A stretch of 64,000 nucleotides of DNA from Aquibium microcysteis (GTDB lineage Bacteria; Pseudomonadota; Alphaproteobacteria; Rhizobiales; Rhizobiaceae): NCBI RefSeq assembly GCF_014495845.1, contig NZ_CP061080.1, forward strand, positions 3,027,001 to 3,091,000, in the 5' to 3' direction. Below, one piece after another: positions 8,462 to 17,402 of this stretch. Under the pieces are notes generated by a model that saw nothing but the letters and a program-made list of their open reading frames with translations, searched no databases and was not told the DNA's origin. Each line of letters starts with the position of its first letter. The stretch's first letter is position 1. The position numbers and the translations under genes are program-made.

Positions 8462-8646
8462 GAGGTTCCCGTGCCAATGCAGGCCGGGAGGAGATAGGGA
8501 ATACGGGACGGTGCCGCAGGCATCGCGACCGTAGCTGCCCCCGCAACTGTAAGCGGCGAGGCCTGTCCATCGATGCCACTGAGGCGCGTTCGTCGCTTCG
8601 GGAAGGCAGGGCAGGCCGCTGAACCGCAAGCCAGGAGACCTGCCTC
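8462..8646 (+). ncRNA. Cobalamin riboswitch (AdoCbl-type aptamer)
   Basis: The classical B12-box architecture is readable: GGTTCCCGTG at the 5' end, GGGAATACGGGACGGTGCCG, the conserved GCTGCCCCCGCAACTGTAA, a GCCACTGAG segment, then GCCGCTGAACCGCAAGCCAG and GGAGACCTGCC at the 3' end. It lies about 150 bases upstream of btuB, with the expression platform between. In this family B12 binding lowers expression of uptake genes by hiding the ribosome site or terminating transcription; here it should control the btuB-F-C-D-tonB operon. Confidence 0.95.
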
Positions 8647-8795
8647 GGGCCGTCACGTTTCCGGATGCGGGGAGCTTCCGGCGCTGTCTCGCACAGTGGT
8701 GGCTTTCGTCATCGCTGGGGGACCCCGACACCGATCCCACCGGCACCATTGCAACCATGACCGCGTCCGAGGGGGCGCGGCCCCGGGGGACCGTC

Positions 8796-10769
8796 ATGAA
8801 TCACACGAAAGCGCTGTCGCTTTCCGCCGCCGTATCCGTTCTTTCGCTGATCGTCGCAGCACCTGCCTTCGCTCAGGAACTCGACATCGGCGAAATCGTC
8901 ATCACGCCCAACCGCACGCCCATCGACAAGGCCAAGACCGGCTCGAAGGTGGAGACCGTGAGCAAGGACGAGATCGAGGCGCAGGCGCGGCCTCTCATCG
9001 TCGACTACCTGAACCAGCTGCCGGGCATCCACATTACCTCTCCCGGCGGTCAGGGAACCGAGGCGAGCCTCTCCGTGCGCGGCCTGCCCCGCCGCTACGT
9101 CAAGACGCTCTACAACGGCATCGACATCTCCGACCCGACGAGCACCCAGGTCCAGACGTCCTACCAGTATCTGCTCGCCGACAGCGTGGGCAGCATCGAG
9201 GTCCTGAAGGGCTCGCAGAGCACGCTCTACGGTTCCGACGCGATCGCGGGCGTCATCTCGGTCTCGACCCTCGGCGGGATCGAGCCCGGCGTGAAGCATC
9301 TGGTCGGCGTCGAGGCGGGCTCGAACGGCACGGTGCGCGGCGCCTACGGGCTGCGCGCCGCCAACGACAAGGCGAGCCTGTCGTTCAACGCGGCCGGCTA
9401 TCATACCGACGGCATCTCGTCCGCAGCGCTCGGGACCGAAAACGACGCCTTCGACCTCGGCAATCTCGACATCAACGGCGAGTACCGGTTCAACGAGAAC
9501 TTCTCCGTCTTCGCCAGCGCGCTCTACATCAAGGGTCGGTCCAACTACGACAACGATCGCTACGTCATCCCCCGCACCGGCGAGATCGTCGAGCCTTCCG
9601 ACAATCTCCAGAACCGCAACGCCACCGAACAGGCGGCCGCCCGCTTCGGCTTCAATCTCGACCTGCTCGACGGACGACTGAAGAACACAGCTTCCGTGCA
9701 GGTCTTCCAGCTCGACCGCGCGATTCGGTCCGTCGATCCGATCAACGGCGCCTTCGACGCCGACTACACCGGCAAGCGCACCAAGTTCGACTACCAGGGC
9801 TCTTTCGAGGCCTCGACCTGGCTCACGCTGCAGTACGGTGCGGACCACGAACGGCAGGGTGCCGAGGCGACCGACAACTACGGCACGGACACCGACGAAA
9901 CCTTCTCGCTGACCGGCGTCTGGACCCAGGCCATCCTGGAGCCGGTCGAGAATCTCGTCCTGACCGGCGGGCTTCGCCACGACAGCCACTCCGCATTCGG
10001 CGGGCACCTCACCTACCGCGGCACCGCGTCCTACCTGTTCGACCAGACCGGGACCCGGCTGCACGGCTCGGTCGGGACGGGCTTCCGTGCCCCCAGCCTC
10101 TACGAACTGTACGGCCCCTACGTCGGAAACACCGCCCTCAAGCCCGAAACGAGTTTCAGTTTCGACGCGGGCGTGGAACAGACCCTGCTCGACGGGGCGC
10201 TGGTGGCGGACGTCACCTTCTTCATGCTCGACGTCGAGAACCTGATCCTCTACGACAACGTCACCTTCAACTACCAGCAGGCCCCCGGGACGACGAAGTC
10301 CCGCGGCGTCGAGACCTCCGTGACCTGGAAGGCATCAAGCTGGTTCGACGTCGGTGCGAACTACACCTATACCGACGCCAGGGATCCCGACGGCGACCGC
10401 GCCATCCGCATTCCGGAGCATGCGATCGGCCTGCAGGCGACGGTGCGCCCGGCCGAGAAGTGGACGATTTCGGCCACGGCCAAGATCCCGCTCGATACGC
10501 TGGACACCATCATCGTCGGCAGCCAAGCCTATACGACCAGTTTCGGCTGCGATCCCGACCCCTCACCCTGCACAAGATACAGCGCGGTGCGCGGCGACGT
10601 GAAGCTCGACGACTACGTGCTGATCAACGCCAAGGTGGCCTACAAGCCGACCGAGAACACCGAAGCCTATGTGCGCGTGGAGAACCTGCTCGACCAGGAC
10701 TACCAGGTGTCGCCGGGCTTCGGCACGGCCGGCATCTCCGCCTTCGCGGGCTTCAAGGCGCAGTTCTGA
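8796..10769 (+). CDS. btuB: TonB-dependent vitamin B12 outer-membrane receptor
   Basis: Outer-membrane cobalamin receptor, 657 residues. A signal peptide (about residues 1-27, ending AAPAFAQ) is followed by a TonB box around residues 33-38 (EIVITP). The plug domain runs to about residue 150 (SVRGLPRRYVKTLYNGIDIS, GSQSTLYGSDAIAGVI) and is followed by a beta barrel. The last residue is Phe, as usual for outer-membrane barrels. The ATG at 8796 is chosen because CCGGGGGA precedes it and the signal peptide starts there; an upstream in-frame ATG at 8757 would add 13 unlikely residues. The riboswitch upstream supports B12 as ligand. Confidence 0.93.
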   Translation: MNHTKALSLSAAVSVLSLIVAAPAFAQELDIGEIVITPNRTPIDKAKTGSKVETVSKDEIEAQARPLIVDYLNQLPGIHITSPGGQGTEASLSVRGLPRRYVKTLYNGIDISDPTSTQVQTSYQYLLADSVGSIEVLKGSQSTLYGSDAIAGVISVSTLGGIEPGVKHLVGVEAGSNGTVRGAYGLRAANDKASLSFNAAGYHTDGISSAALGTENDAFDLGNLDINGEYRFNENFSVFASALYIKGRSNYDNDRYVIPRTGEIVEPSDNLQNRNATEQAAARFGFNLDLLDGRLKNTASVQVFQLDRAIRSVDPINGAFDADYTGKRTKFDYQGSFEASTWLTLQYGADHERQGAEATDNYGTDTDETFSLTGVWTQAILEPVENLVLTGGLRHDSHSAFGGHLTYRGTASYLFDQTGTRLHGSVGTGFRAPSLYELYGPYVGNTALKPETSFSFDAGVEQTLLDGALVADVTFFMLDVENLILYDNVTFNYQQAPGTTKSRGVETSVTWKASSWFDVGANYTYTDARDPDGDRAIRIPEHAIGLQATVRPAEKWTISATAKIPLDTLDTIIVGSQAYTTSFGCDPDPSPCTRYSAVRGDVKLDDYVLINAKVAYKPTENTEAYVRVENLLDQDYQVSPGFGTAGISAFAGFKAQF

Positions 10770-11698
10770 TGCGCCGCCGCCCGGTCGTCGCGCGTGCACC
10801 CGGCAGTCGGGCCGGACGCGCGCGTCGGCCGGGCGCCCCCTGGTTTCCGCCGGTCGCCGCCGTTCTGGCGGCGGCGATGATCGCCGGACCGGCGCGGATC
10901 GCCGCCGCGGACGGGACGCCGAGGGTCATGTCGCTCAACGTCTGTACCGACCAGCTCGTGCTCGCGCTGGCGGCGCCGGAACAGATCGTTTCGCTGTCGG
11001 TGCTGTCCGACGATCCGGACTACTCTTTCCTGCACGCGAAGGCCGGCGCCTACCCCAAGAATGCCGGCATCGCCGAAGAGGTCTTCGTCGCGGCGCCCGA
11101 AGCGGTGGTGACCGGGACCTACTCGCTTCACAATACGACCCAGCTGCTGCGCCATCTCGGGCTGCGGGTGGAGGAGTTCGACTACACGCAGACGCTCGAC
11201 ACGATCCCGCTCGATATCCGCCGCATGGGCGCGATCCTCGGCGCCGAGGCCCGGGCCGAAGCGATGGCCGCAGCTTTCGAACGCGACCTCGCCGCACTGA
11301 GGGTGCCCGCCGACGCGCCGCGGCCCACCATCGTCCTCTACGGCCAGAACGGCGTGGCGACGGGCGCGGACACGCTGGCCGGCAGCGTGCTGGAAGCGGC
11401 GGGCTTCCGCAATCTCGCGGCCGAGCGGGGCTTTGCCGGCATGGCCCCCTACCCGCTCGAACTGCTGGTCTCCGACCGCCCGGACGTGGTGCTGCTTCCG
11501 GCGCGGGCCGAGGATGCTCCCGCCCTCGCCGACGAGGTCACGCGCCATCCCGCCATCGCGGCAAGCGGCGCGCGGCTGGCGTCCGGCATCGTGCCGCGCG
11601 GCGCATGGAACTGCGGCGGATATTTCACCCTGGAAGCCGTGCGCGCGCTCCGAGGCCTTCGAGACGGGATCCTCGAGGCACGGGGAGCGGCCGGATGA
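10769..11698 (+). CDS. btuF: Periplasmic cobalamin-binding protein, BtuF/FecB family
   Basis: A 309-residue class-III periplasmic binding protein that would pass B12 from BtuB to the BtuCD importer. The arginine-rich N-terminus leads into a signal segment (PPVAAVLAAAMIAGPARIAAA). Mature motifs include VMSLNVCTDQLVLALAAPE, typical of the FecB/BtuF fold, and PDVVLLPARAEDAP. The start overlaps the btuB stop (TGATG) and the end overlaps btuC by four bases. Assignment to B12 rather than a siderophore rests on the riboswitch and the btuB neighbour. Confidence 0.85.
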   Translation: MRRRPVVARAPGSRAGRARRPGAPWFPPVAAVLAAAMIAGPARIAAADGTPRVMSLNVCTDQLVLALAAPEQIVSLSVLSDDPDYSFLHAKAGAYPKNAGIAEEVFVAAPEAVVTGTYSLHNTTQLLRHLGLRVEEFDYTQTLDTIPLDIRRMGAILGAEARAEAMAAAFERDLAALRVPADAPRPTIVLYGQNGVATGADTLAGSVLEAAGFRNLAAERGFAGMAPYPLELLVSDRPDVVLLPARAEDAPALADEVTRHPAIAASGARLASGIVPRGAWNCGGYFTLEAVRALRGLRDGILEARGAAG

Positions 11699-12684
11699 AC
11701 GCGTCCCGCCTGATCCTGCCGCTGTCGGTCGCGGTCGCCGTGCTCTTCGCGGCGTCGCTGCTGATCGGCCCCGCCGCGCTCGGACTGGCGGCGGGCGTGG
11801 ACGGGCTCCTGTCGGGCGGCGGCGAGGCCGCCGCGATCATCATGCGCGAGGTCCGTCTGCCGCGCGCGCTGCTCGCCGCCCTCGTCGGTTTCGGTCTAGG
11901 ACTGTCGGGCGCGGCCCTCCAGGGCTTCCTGCGCAACCCGCTCGCCGAACCCGGGATCATCGGCGTGTCGGCCACGGCCTCGCTGGGGGCCGTGATCGTG
12001 TTCTATTCCGGCCTCGCCGGTGCCTCCATGCTGGCGCTGCCCGCGGGTGCGATGACCGGAGCCCTGGTGGCCGTCGTCGTGCTCCTGGCGATCGCCGCCG
12101 GCAACACCACGACGCTGACGCTGATCCTGGCCGGCATCGCCCTGTCCAGCCTCGCCGGAGCCTTCACCTCGCTGGCACTGAACCTCTCGCCCAATCCCTT
12201 CGCGAGCTACGAGATCATCTTCTGGCTGCTCGGCTCCATCAAGGACCGCTCCATGGTCCACGTCTGGATCTCGCTGCCGCCGATGCTGATCGGCTGGGCG
12301 CTGATTCTCGCCTCGGCACGGGCGCTCGACGCCCTGTCCTTCGGCGAGGAGGCGGCGCAGAGCCTCGGCATCGACCTGATGCGCGCCCGGATCATGCTCG
12401 TGGCGGGCGTGGCGCTGGCCGTCGGCGCCGGTGTCGCCGTCACCGGCGCGATCGGCTTCGTGGGCCTCGTCGTGCCGCATCTGCTGCGCCCGCTGACCGA
12501 CCGGATGCCGAGCCGGCTGCTCGTTCCCTCCGGCCTCGGCGGCGCAGCGCTGCTGCTCGCCGCCGACATCGCCGCCCGCACCATCGTTCCGGCCAAGGAA
12601 CTCAACGTCGGCGTGATGACGGCGCTCATCGGCGCGCCCTTCTTCCTGTGGCTGGTGACGCGCTCCCGCCGGGGGATCGCCTGA
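11695..12684 (+). CDS. btuC: FecCD/BtuC-family ABC permease
   Basis: Integral-membrane permease of 329 residues with about ten hydrophobic helices, the usual size for BtuC. Family motifs are RLPRALLAALVGFGLGLSGA near residue 50, LRNPLAEPGIIGVS near residue 80 and GAIGFVGLVVPHLLRPL near residue 255. It starts at an ATGA overlap with btuF and ends in a TGATG overlap with btuD, so translation is coupled. It forms the B12 channel with the BtuD-like ATPase. Confidence 0.9.
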   Translation: MNASRLILPLSVAVAVLFAASLLIGPAALGLAAGVDGLLSGGGEAAAIIMREVRLPRALLAALVGFGLGLSGAALQGFLRNPLAEPGIIGVSATASLGAVIVFYSGLAGASMLALPAGAMTGALVAVVVLLAIAAGNTTTLTLILAGIALSSLAGAFTSLALNLSPNPFASYEIIFWLLGSIKDRSMVHVWISLPPMLIGWALILASARALDALSFGEEAAQSLGIDLMRARIMLVAGVALAVGAGVAVTGAIGFVGLVVPHLLRPLTDRMPSRLLVPSGLGGAALLLAADIAARTIVPAKELNVGVMTALIGAPFFLWLVTRSRRGIA

Positions 12685-13490
12685 TGGAACTCGCCGCCCG
12701 CGCCCTCGACGTGGATCTCGCCGGCCGCCGCGTGCTGCGCGGCGTCGATCTTCTCGTGCGGCCGGGAGAGGTGGTCGGGCTGCTCGGGCCGAACGGCGCA
12801 GGCAAGTCGACGCTGATGCGGGCACTCGCAGGCCAGATCGCCCATTCCGGCACGGTGCGGATCGGCGGACGCGACGCTGCCAGCCTGTCCCCGGGCGGGC
12901 GGGCCCGACTCGTCGCCTACCTGCCGCAGACGCGGGTGATCGGCTGGCCGGTGAGCGTGGAGAAGGCGGTGGCGCTCGGCAGGCTGCCTTGGCTCGGCTT
13001 TGCCGCGCGCCCCGACGCGCGCGACATGGACATCTGCCGCGAGGCGATGCGGGTGATGGACGTCGACGCCCTCGCCGCGCGGCGCGCGACCGAACTCTCG
13101 GGCGGAGAGCAGGCCCGCGTGCTGGCCGCCCGCGCCATCGCGCAGGACACGCCCGTGCTGATCGCCGACGAACCGGTCTCCGGCCTCGACCCCGCCCACC
13201 AGATCGCCATGATGGCCGCCCTCGGCACGATCGCCCGGCGCGGTCGCGCGATCCTGGTGTCGCTGCACGACCTGACGCTGGCGGCACGCTGGTGCGACCG
13301 GGTGATCGTGCTGCGCGCAGGCGCGGTCGCCGCCGACGGCGACCCGGCCGAGGTGCTGGACGCGGCGATGCTGGCCGGCGTCTTCGGCATCCGCGCCCAC
13401 GTCGCGCGGGAGGACGGCCGGCCGGTGCTGGCGCCGGTCGGGCTGTCGGCGGAGCCTGGCGGGCACACGGTCGCGGGAGGAAGGCCATGA
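12684..13490 (+). CDS. btuD: ABC transporter ATPase, BtuD/FepC type
   Basis: A 268-residue ATPase for the B12 importer. Walker A GPNGAGKST is at residues 35-43, signature LSGGEQARV at 138-146 and Walker B VLIADEP at 158-164, followed by the switch histidine in SLHDLTLAA. Size and motif spacing fit the FepC/BtuD family. Its ATG overlaps the btuC stop by one base and its own end overlaps the tonB start by four bases. Confidence 0.9.
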   Translation: MELAARALDVDLAGRRVLRGVDLLVRPGEVVGLLGPNGAGKSTLMRALAGQIAHSGTVRIGGRDAASLSPGGRARLVAYLPQTRVIGWPVSVEKAVALGRLPWLGFAARPDARDMDICREAMRVMDVDALAARRATELSGGEQARVLAARAIAQDTPVLIADEPVSGLDPAHQIAMMAALGTIARRGRAILVSLHDLTLAARWCDRVIVLRAGAVAADGDPAEVLDAAMLAGVFGIRAHVAREDGRPVLAPVGLSAEPGGHTVAGGRP

Positions 13491-15313
13491 CCGTCACCCC
13501 GGCCTGGATCGACCTCGCCCGCCGCAGCGCCGCGGAAGCGGCCCGGTCCAGGAATGGCGTGGGCGCGGCGCCCGCTCTCGACGCGCCCCGCCGCGGCGAG
13601 AACGACAATGGTGGCGCGATGCCGTCCACCGGATTGTCGGCCGGCGGCCTCGCGGCGCCGCTCCTGCCGCATCCCGCCCCGCGCCGGCGACGGCTCGGCG
13701 CCGTCGCGCTGATCCTGTCGGCGACCGTCCATGCCGCCGCCTTCGCCTGGCTAGCGAGCGGCCTGGCGCCGGAGGGCGTCGAGGCCGCGTCGGACGGCCT
13801 CGCGGTCGAACTGGTCTTCGACGTCCCGGCCGCGCCTGCCAGCGCCGCGTTCGCCGGCCAGGACGGTGCGGTGGTGACGGACGGCGACTGGCCGGAAACC
13901 GAGGATGCGCCCGTGGCCGGGCAGGCGGTGACGGAGGCCGTGGCGCCTGCCCAGGCCGAGGCGGTGGAGCCGGATCGGGCCGAGGCGGTAGAGCCGGATC
14001 GGGCGGAGGCCGTGGCGGCCGATCGGGCGGAGGCCGTGACGCCAGATCAGGCCGGCGCCGCGGAGCCGGTCGGGCTGGCGGAGGCGGCCGTTCCGGAGCC
14101 GGCCGCGACCGTGGAGCCGGATCCGGCCGGGTCCCCGGATGCGCCATGGGCGGATGAAGCCCGCCCCGTCGAACCGCTTCGCGCCGATGACGCCGAGGCC
14201 GTGGCTCCGCCACAGCCGGCGGAAACGGCGCAGCGGCGGGACGCGGTCGAGGCGTTGCCGGACGAGGCCGAAGCGTTGCCGTCATCCGCCGCCGTCGCGC
14301 CGGTGGAACCGGCCTTCTCCCGGACCGTCGAGGAGACGCCCGCCGCCCCGGCCTCCCCGTCCGGCGACCCCGCCGCGGCAGCCGTTCCCCCGGTCGCATC
14401 CGGGGCCGCCGTGGAAGCGCTGGCTGCGGCACCGGAGGCCGCGGAAACCACGCCGAGCCCGGCGGAGCAGGTGTCGGCGGAGCCTGCCGCACCGGTCGCG
14501 GCGGCGGTCGCCGAGCCGCTGCAGGCGGAGGTTCCGGATGCAGCCGCGGTCGCCATGGCCGAAGCGCTGGCTCCGGTCGAGCCGGTGGCGGCACGTCCGA
14601 CGGTCCCCGACGACACGCCGACGACGACGGCGGAAACTGCGGCGCCCGCCGCACCGGCCTTCGCGCCGCCCGTGCCGGATGCAGCGGTGACCGCCATGCT
14701 GGCGGCGCCGCCGGCGGTGACGACGCTGCCCGGCGATGCGCAGGACCTCACCCTGCCGCAGACGGTGGCGCAGATCCCCGAACCGCGTCCGCAGCCGCAG
14801 AGCGCTGCGGCAGAACCGGCGCGGAAGACCGACGTGCGCAGGCAGGGGCAGGCGCGTCCCGCCGCGACGGAGAGCCGCGACACGGCCGCTGCGCGCCAGC
14901 CGCACCCGCAGAAGGAAAGGGCGAAGGCCGCGGCGCCGTCCGGAGGCCAGCCCGCCGCCGCACCGTCGCGAAAGGCCGCTTCCGCCGCGAGCGCGGGAAG
15001 CCAGGCCCGCGCCGCCGCGGCGCCCGGCGCCGAAGCCGCGTACGGCCGGCGGGTCCTCTCCCATATCCAGCGCTACAAGCGCTACCCCGCCGCCGCCCGC
15101 AATGCCGGCATCACCGGCGTGACGCGGCTCTCGATCGTCATCGACCGCGCGGGCGGCCTCGCCGGCGCGCGGGTCTCGTCGGGCTCGGGACACGCCATGC
15201 TCGACCAGGAAGCGCTGGCCGTTGCCCGGCGCGCCGCGCCCTATCCGCGACCGCCCGAAGGCGTGGGCGGAAACACCTTCTCCATCGCCGTGACGCTGCG
15301 CTTCACACGCTGA
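13487..15313 (+). CDS. tonB: TonB-family energy transducer with long Pro/Ala/Glu linker
   Basis: A 608-residue protein. One membrane anchor lies near residues 65-90 (RLGAVALILSATVHAAAFAW), preceded by an unusually long cytoplasmic N-terminus. A spacer of more than 400 residues, rich in Ala, Pro, Glu and Val, would cross the periplasm. The TonB C-terminal domain occupies the last 90 or so residues (RRVLSHIQRYKRYPAAARNA, SGSGHAMLDQEALAVARRAA). The linker includes four tandem 8-residue repeats (AEAVEPDR type). The ATG at 13487 overlaps btuD; an internal ATG at 13619 closer to the membrane helix is an alternative. It likely energises BtuB. No exbB or exbD gene lies beside it. Confidence 0.85.
   Translation: MTVTPAWIDLARRSAAEAARSRNGVGAAPALDAPRRGENDNGGAMPSTGLSAGGLAAPLLPHPAPRRRRLGAVALILSATVHAAAFAWLASGLAPEGVEAASDGLAVELVFDVPAAPASAAFAGQDGAVVTDGDWPETEDAPVAGQAVTEAVAPAQAEAVEPDRAEAVEPDRAEAVAADRAEAVTPDQAGAAEPVGLAEAAVPEPAATVEPDPAGSPDAPWADEARPVEPLRADDAEAVAPPQPAETAQRRDAVEALPDEAEALPSSAAVAPVEPAFSRTVEETPAAPASPSGDPAAAAVPPVASGAAVEALAAAPEAAETTPSPAEQVSAEPAAPVAAAVAEPLQAEVPDAAAVAMAEALAPVEPVAARPTVPDDTPTTTAETAAPAAPAFAPPVPDAAVTAMLAAPPAVTTLPGDAQDLTLPQTVAQIPEPRPQPQSAAAEPARKTDVRRQGQARPAATESRDTAAARQPHPQKERAKAAAPSGGQPAAAPSRKAASAASAGSQARAAAAPGAEAAYGRRVLSHIQRYKRYPAAARNAGITGVTRLSIVIDRAGGLAGARVSSGSGHAMLDQEALAVARRAAPYPRPPEGVGGNTFSIAVTLRFTR
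13955..14050 (+). repeat. Four 24-bp tandem repeats in the tonB linker
   Basis: Four in-frame 24-base units encode AEAVEPDR, AEAVEPDR, AEAVAADR and AEAVTPDQ. The first two differ by few bases, so the array looks recently expanded. It changes only spacer length in the TonB protein and may vary between strains. Confidence 0.85.
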
Positions 15314-15559
15314 CGGGGACGGCGCCGCCGTCACCGGGCTGGCCGGCGCTGCCGGCGATCCGCGTCCCCCGTCCGTCGATCGCACTCCGCAGGAAGACGC
15401 ATTCCCGCCGGCCGGTCTCCAGCGGCCCGAAAGGGAGCCCTGGCGGGCCTGGCTTTCGCCGCCCCGAGCCACGGGAGCGGGTTCCAGGTAGGGTCGACAC
15501 CCCTCTCGCGAGAGGATCGGACGGCCCGACGAACGAAGCGGCTTGACTCGTCCGATGAA

Positions 15560-15579
15560 TTCGTCAAACGTTTAACGAA
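15560..15579. promoter_or_regulatory. Palindromic operator upstream of the TetR gene
   Basis: TTCGTCAAACGTTTAACGAA is a 20-base palindrome with one mismatched pair (C opposite A), centred on AAACGTTT and about 20 bases before the TetR start codon. Position, length and symmetry are typical of TetR autoregulatory operators. No similar site is seen before the TRAP binding-protein gene, so the regulator may control the whole block from this site. Confidence 0.6.
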
Positions 15580-15598
15580 TGGGAGGACCTGCCTGATC

Positions 15599-16243
15599 AT
15601 GCTCACGCAGACGCGCACGGAAGGCGACGTCAGCACTGCCATCCTGTCGGCGGGCGAGCGGGCGTTCGCGGAGTTCGGCTATGCCGGCGCATCGATGCGC
15701 GGCATCGCGCGGGATGCGGGCGTCAATCAGGCGATGATCGCCTATTATTTCGGTTCCAAGGAAGGACTGCTGCACGCGATCATGCGCCGCCGGTCCTCCT
15801 TCGTGAACGCCCAGCGCGACACCCGTCTCGCCGCCCTCAGGGAGAAGGGGCAGCCGACGGTCGACGACCTCATCGAGGCCTTCCTGGCGCCGCTGATCGA
15901 ACTGGCGACCGACGAGGAGCAGGGCGGCTATTCCTACGTCAAGATGCTGGCCGTGTTCACGCATTCCGTCGACGAAGTGGCCAAGCGGGTGATCGCGGAG
16001 AACTTCGACGGCATCGCCCGCCGCTTCACCGACGCCTTCCGCGAGATCGAGCCGCAGATGACGGAGAGCGACGCCATCCGCGCCTATCTCCTGTCGCTCG
16101 GCGCCGGCATCGCGGCCGTGGGCATCGCCAACCGCGCGGGCCGCATGTCGGAAAGGTACGACCATCCCGAGACGGCAAAGCTGCTGCGCGCCGTCGTCGC
16201 TTTTTCGAGCGCCGGCGTCCGGGCCCTGATGCACGGGGACTGA
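15599..16243 (+). CDS. TetR/AcrR-family transcriptional regulator
   Basis: A 214-residue repressor. The N-terminal HTH covers residues 15-60 (AFAEFGYAGASMRGIARDAG, then VNQAMIAYYFGSKEGLLHAI), followed by an all-helical ligand-binding domain that resembles CerR-type C-terminal domains. It stands 46 bases before the TRAP binding-protein gene in the same direction. It probably represses itself and the TRAP/catabolic block from the palindrome at 15560-15579 until the transported compound or a product binds. The ligand is unknown. Confidence 0.88.
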   Translation: MLTQTRTEGDVSTAILSAGERAFAEFGYAGASMRGIARDAGVNQAMIAYYFGSKEGLLHAIMRRRSSFVNAQRDTRLAALREKGQPTVDDLIEAFLAPLIELATDEEQGGYSYVKMLAVFTHSVDEVAKRVIAENFDGIARRFTDAFREIEPQMTESDAIRAYLLSLGAGIAAVGIANRAGRMSERYDHPETAKLLRAVVAFSSAGVRALMHGD

Positions 16244-16288
16244 CCGACGAACTTCAAAGACGAACCGATCGAACCAAGGGAGGAAACC

Positions 16289-17356
16289 ATGTTCGGTAAG
16301 ACGCTTCTGAAATACACGCTCCTCGCCGCCGCCCTCGCCGCATCGACGGCGGGCGCGCGCGCCGAGACGATCGACGCGACCATCGTCGCCGGCCACCCGC
16401 CGGTGTTCCGCTGGGTCAAGCATGCCAGCCAGACCTTCATCCCCGCCGTCAACAAGGCGCTCGAGGGCAGCGGCCACGAGATCAAGTGGGACGAGCAGTA
16501 CGGCGGCTCGCTGGCCAAGGTGGGCGACGAGCTCGAGGCGACCGAGGAAGGTCTCGCACAGGTCGGCGTCATCTCGTCGGTCTTCGACCCCGCCAAGCTG
16601 TCGCTGCAGAACGTGAGCTACTACACGCCCTTCGTGTCGAGCGACCCCGCCCTGGTGGCCAACACGGTCGACGGCCTGCATGCGTCGAACGCCGCCATGA
16701 AGGTGACCTGGGAGGAAAACGGCCTCGAATATCTCGGCGGCCCATCGGCGATCGACGACTACCTGCTGATGACCACCTTCCCGGTGAAGTCGATCGAGGA
16801 TCTCAAGGGCAAGAAGATCGGCGCGCCCGGGCCGGCCGTGAACTGGCTCGCCGGCAGCGGCGCGGTCGGCGTCTCCGGCAACCTCACCACCTACTACAAC
16901 GAGATCAAGACCGGCGTGTATGACGGCGTCATCGTCTTCGCCACCGCCGCCCTGCCCGGCAAGCTCTACGAGGTGGCTCCCTACGTGACCCGGATCGGCT
17001 TCGGCGCGCAGTATGCCGGCGCGCTGGCGGCCAACAAGGAGTGGTACGACGAGCAGCCGGAAGAGGTGCAGAAGGCGCTCAAGGCCGGCGCCGAAGCCTT
17101 CAAGACGGCCTACCTCGCCGATCTCGGCGCCGCACAGGAGGCCGCCCTGAAGGCCATGGCCGACCAGGGTGCGACGATCACCGAGGTCGACGACGCCTTC
17201 CGCCAGAAATGGGCTGCCGGCATGGACAACGTCGCGCAGACCTGGGCCAAGCAGGTCGACGGCGAAGGCAAGGCCGGCAGCGAGATCCTGAAGGCCTACA
17301 TGGACGCCATCCGCGCCGCCGGCGGCAAGCCGGTGCGCGACTGGGACCAGGAATAG
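16289..17356 (+). CDS. TRAP transporter solute-binding protein, DctP family
   Basis: A 355-residue periplasmic binding protein with a signal peptide cleaved near residue 25 (AASTAGARA). GGAGG precedes the ATG. DctP-family landmarks are YGGSLAKVGDELEATEEGLA near residues 70-90 and the ligand-loop segment LKGKKIGAPGPAVNWLAGSG near 172-190. Most carboxylate-binding members carry an Arg (K-I-R-V) in that segment; here it is Gly, so the ligand or its mode of binding may be unusual. It is the first of a P-Q-M transporter set. Confidence 0.9.
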   Translation: MFGKTLLKYTLLAAALAASTAGARAETIDATIVAGHPPVFRWVKHASQTFIPAVNKALEGSGHEIKWDEQYGGSLAKVGDELEATEEGLAQVGVISSVFDPAKLSLQNVSYYTPFVSSDPALVANTVDGLHASNAAMKVTWEENGLEYLGGPSAIDDYLLMTTFPVKSIEDLKGKKIGAPGPAVNWLAGSGAVGVSGNLTTYYNEIKTGVYDGVIVFATAALPGKLYEVAPYVTRIGFGAQYAGALAANKEWYDEQPEEVQKALKAGAEAFKTAYLADLGAAQEAALKAMADQGATITEVDDAFRQKWAAGMDNVAQTWAKQVDGEGKAGSEILKAYMDAIRAAGGKPVRDWDQE

Positions 17357-17402
17357 TCTGCGGTCCGAACACCCTCAGGCACCTTCGAAGGGGCGAACGT
17401 CC

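Noticed and set aside
8573..10768. Long upstream extension of the btuF frame
   Set aside because: The frame is open across the riboswitch and btuB only because of GC-rich codon bias. Family similarity begins at the ATG at 10769.
15311..15333. Terminator behind tonB (TGACGG...CCGTCA)
   Set aside because: The stem is only six base pairs with a poorly defined inner part and no T-tract, too weak to annotate.
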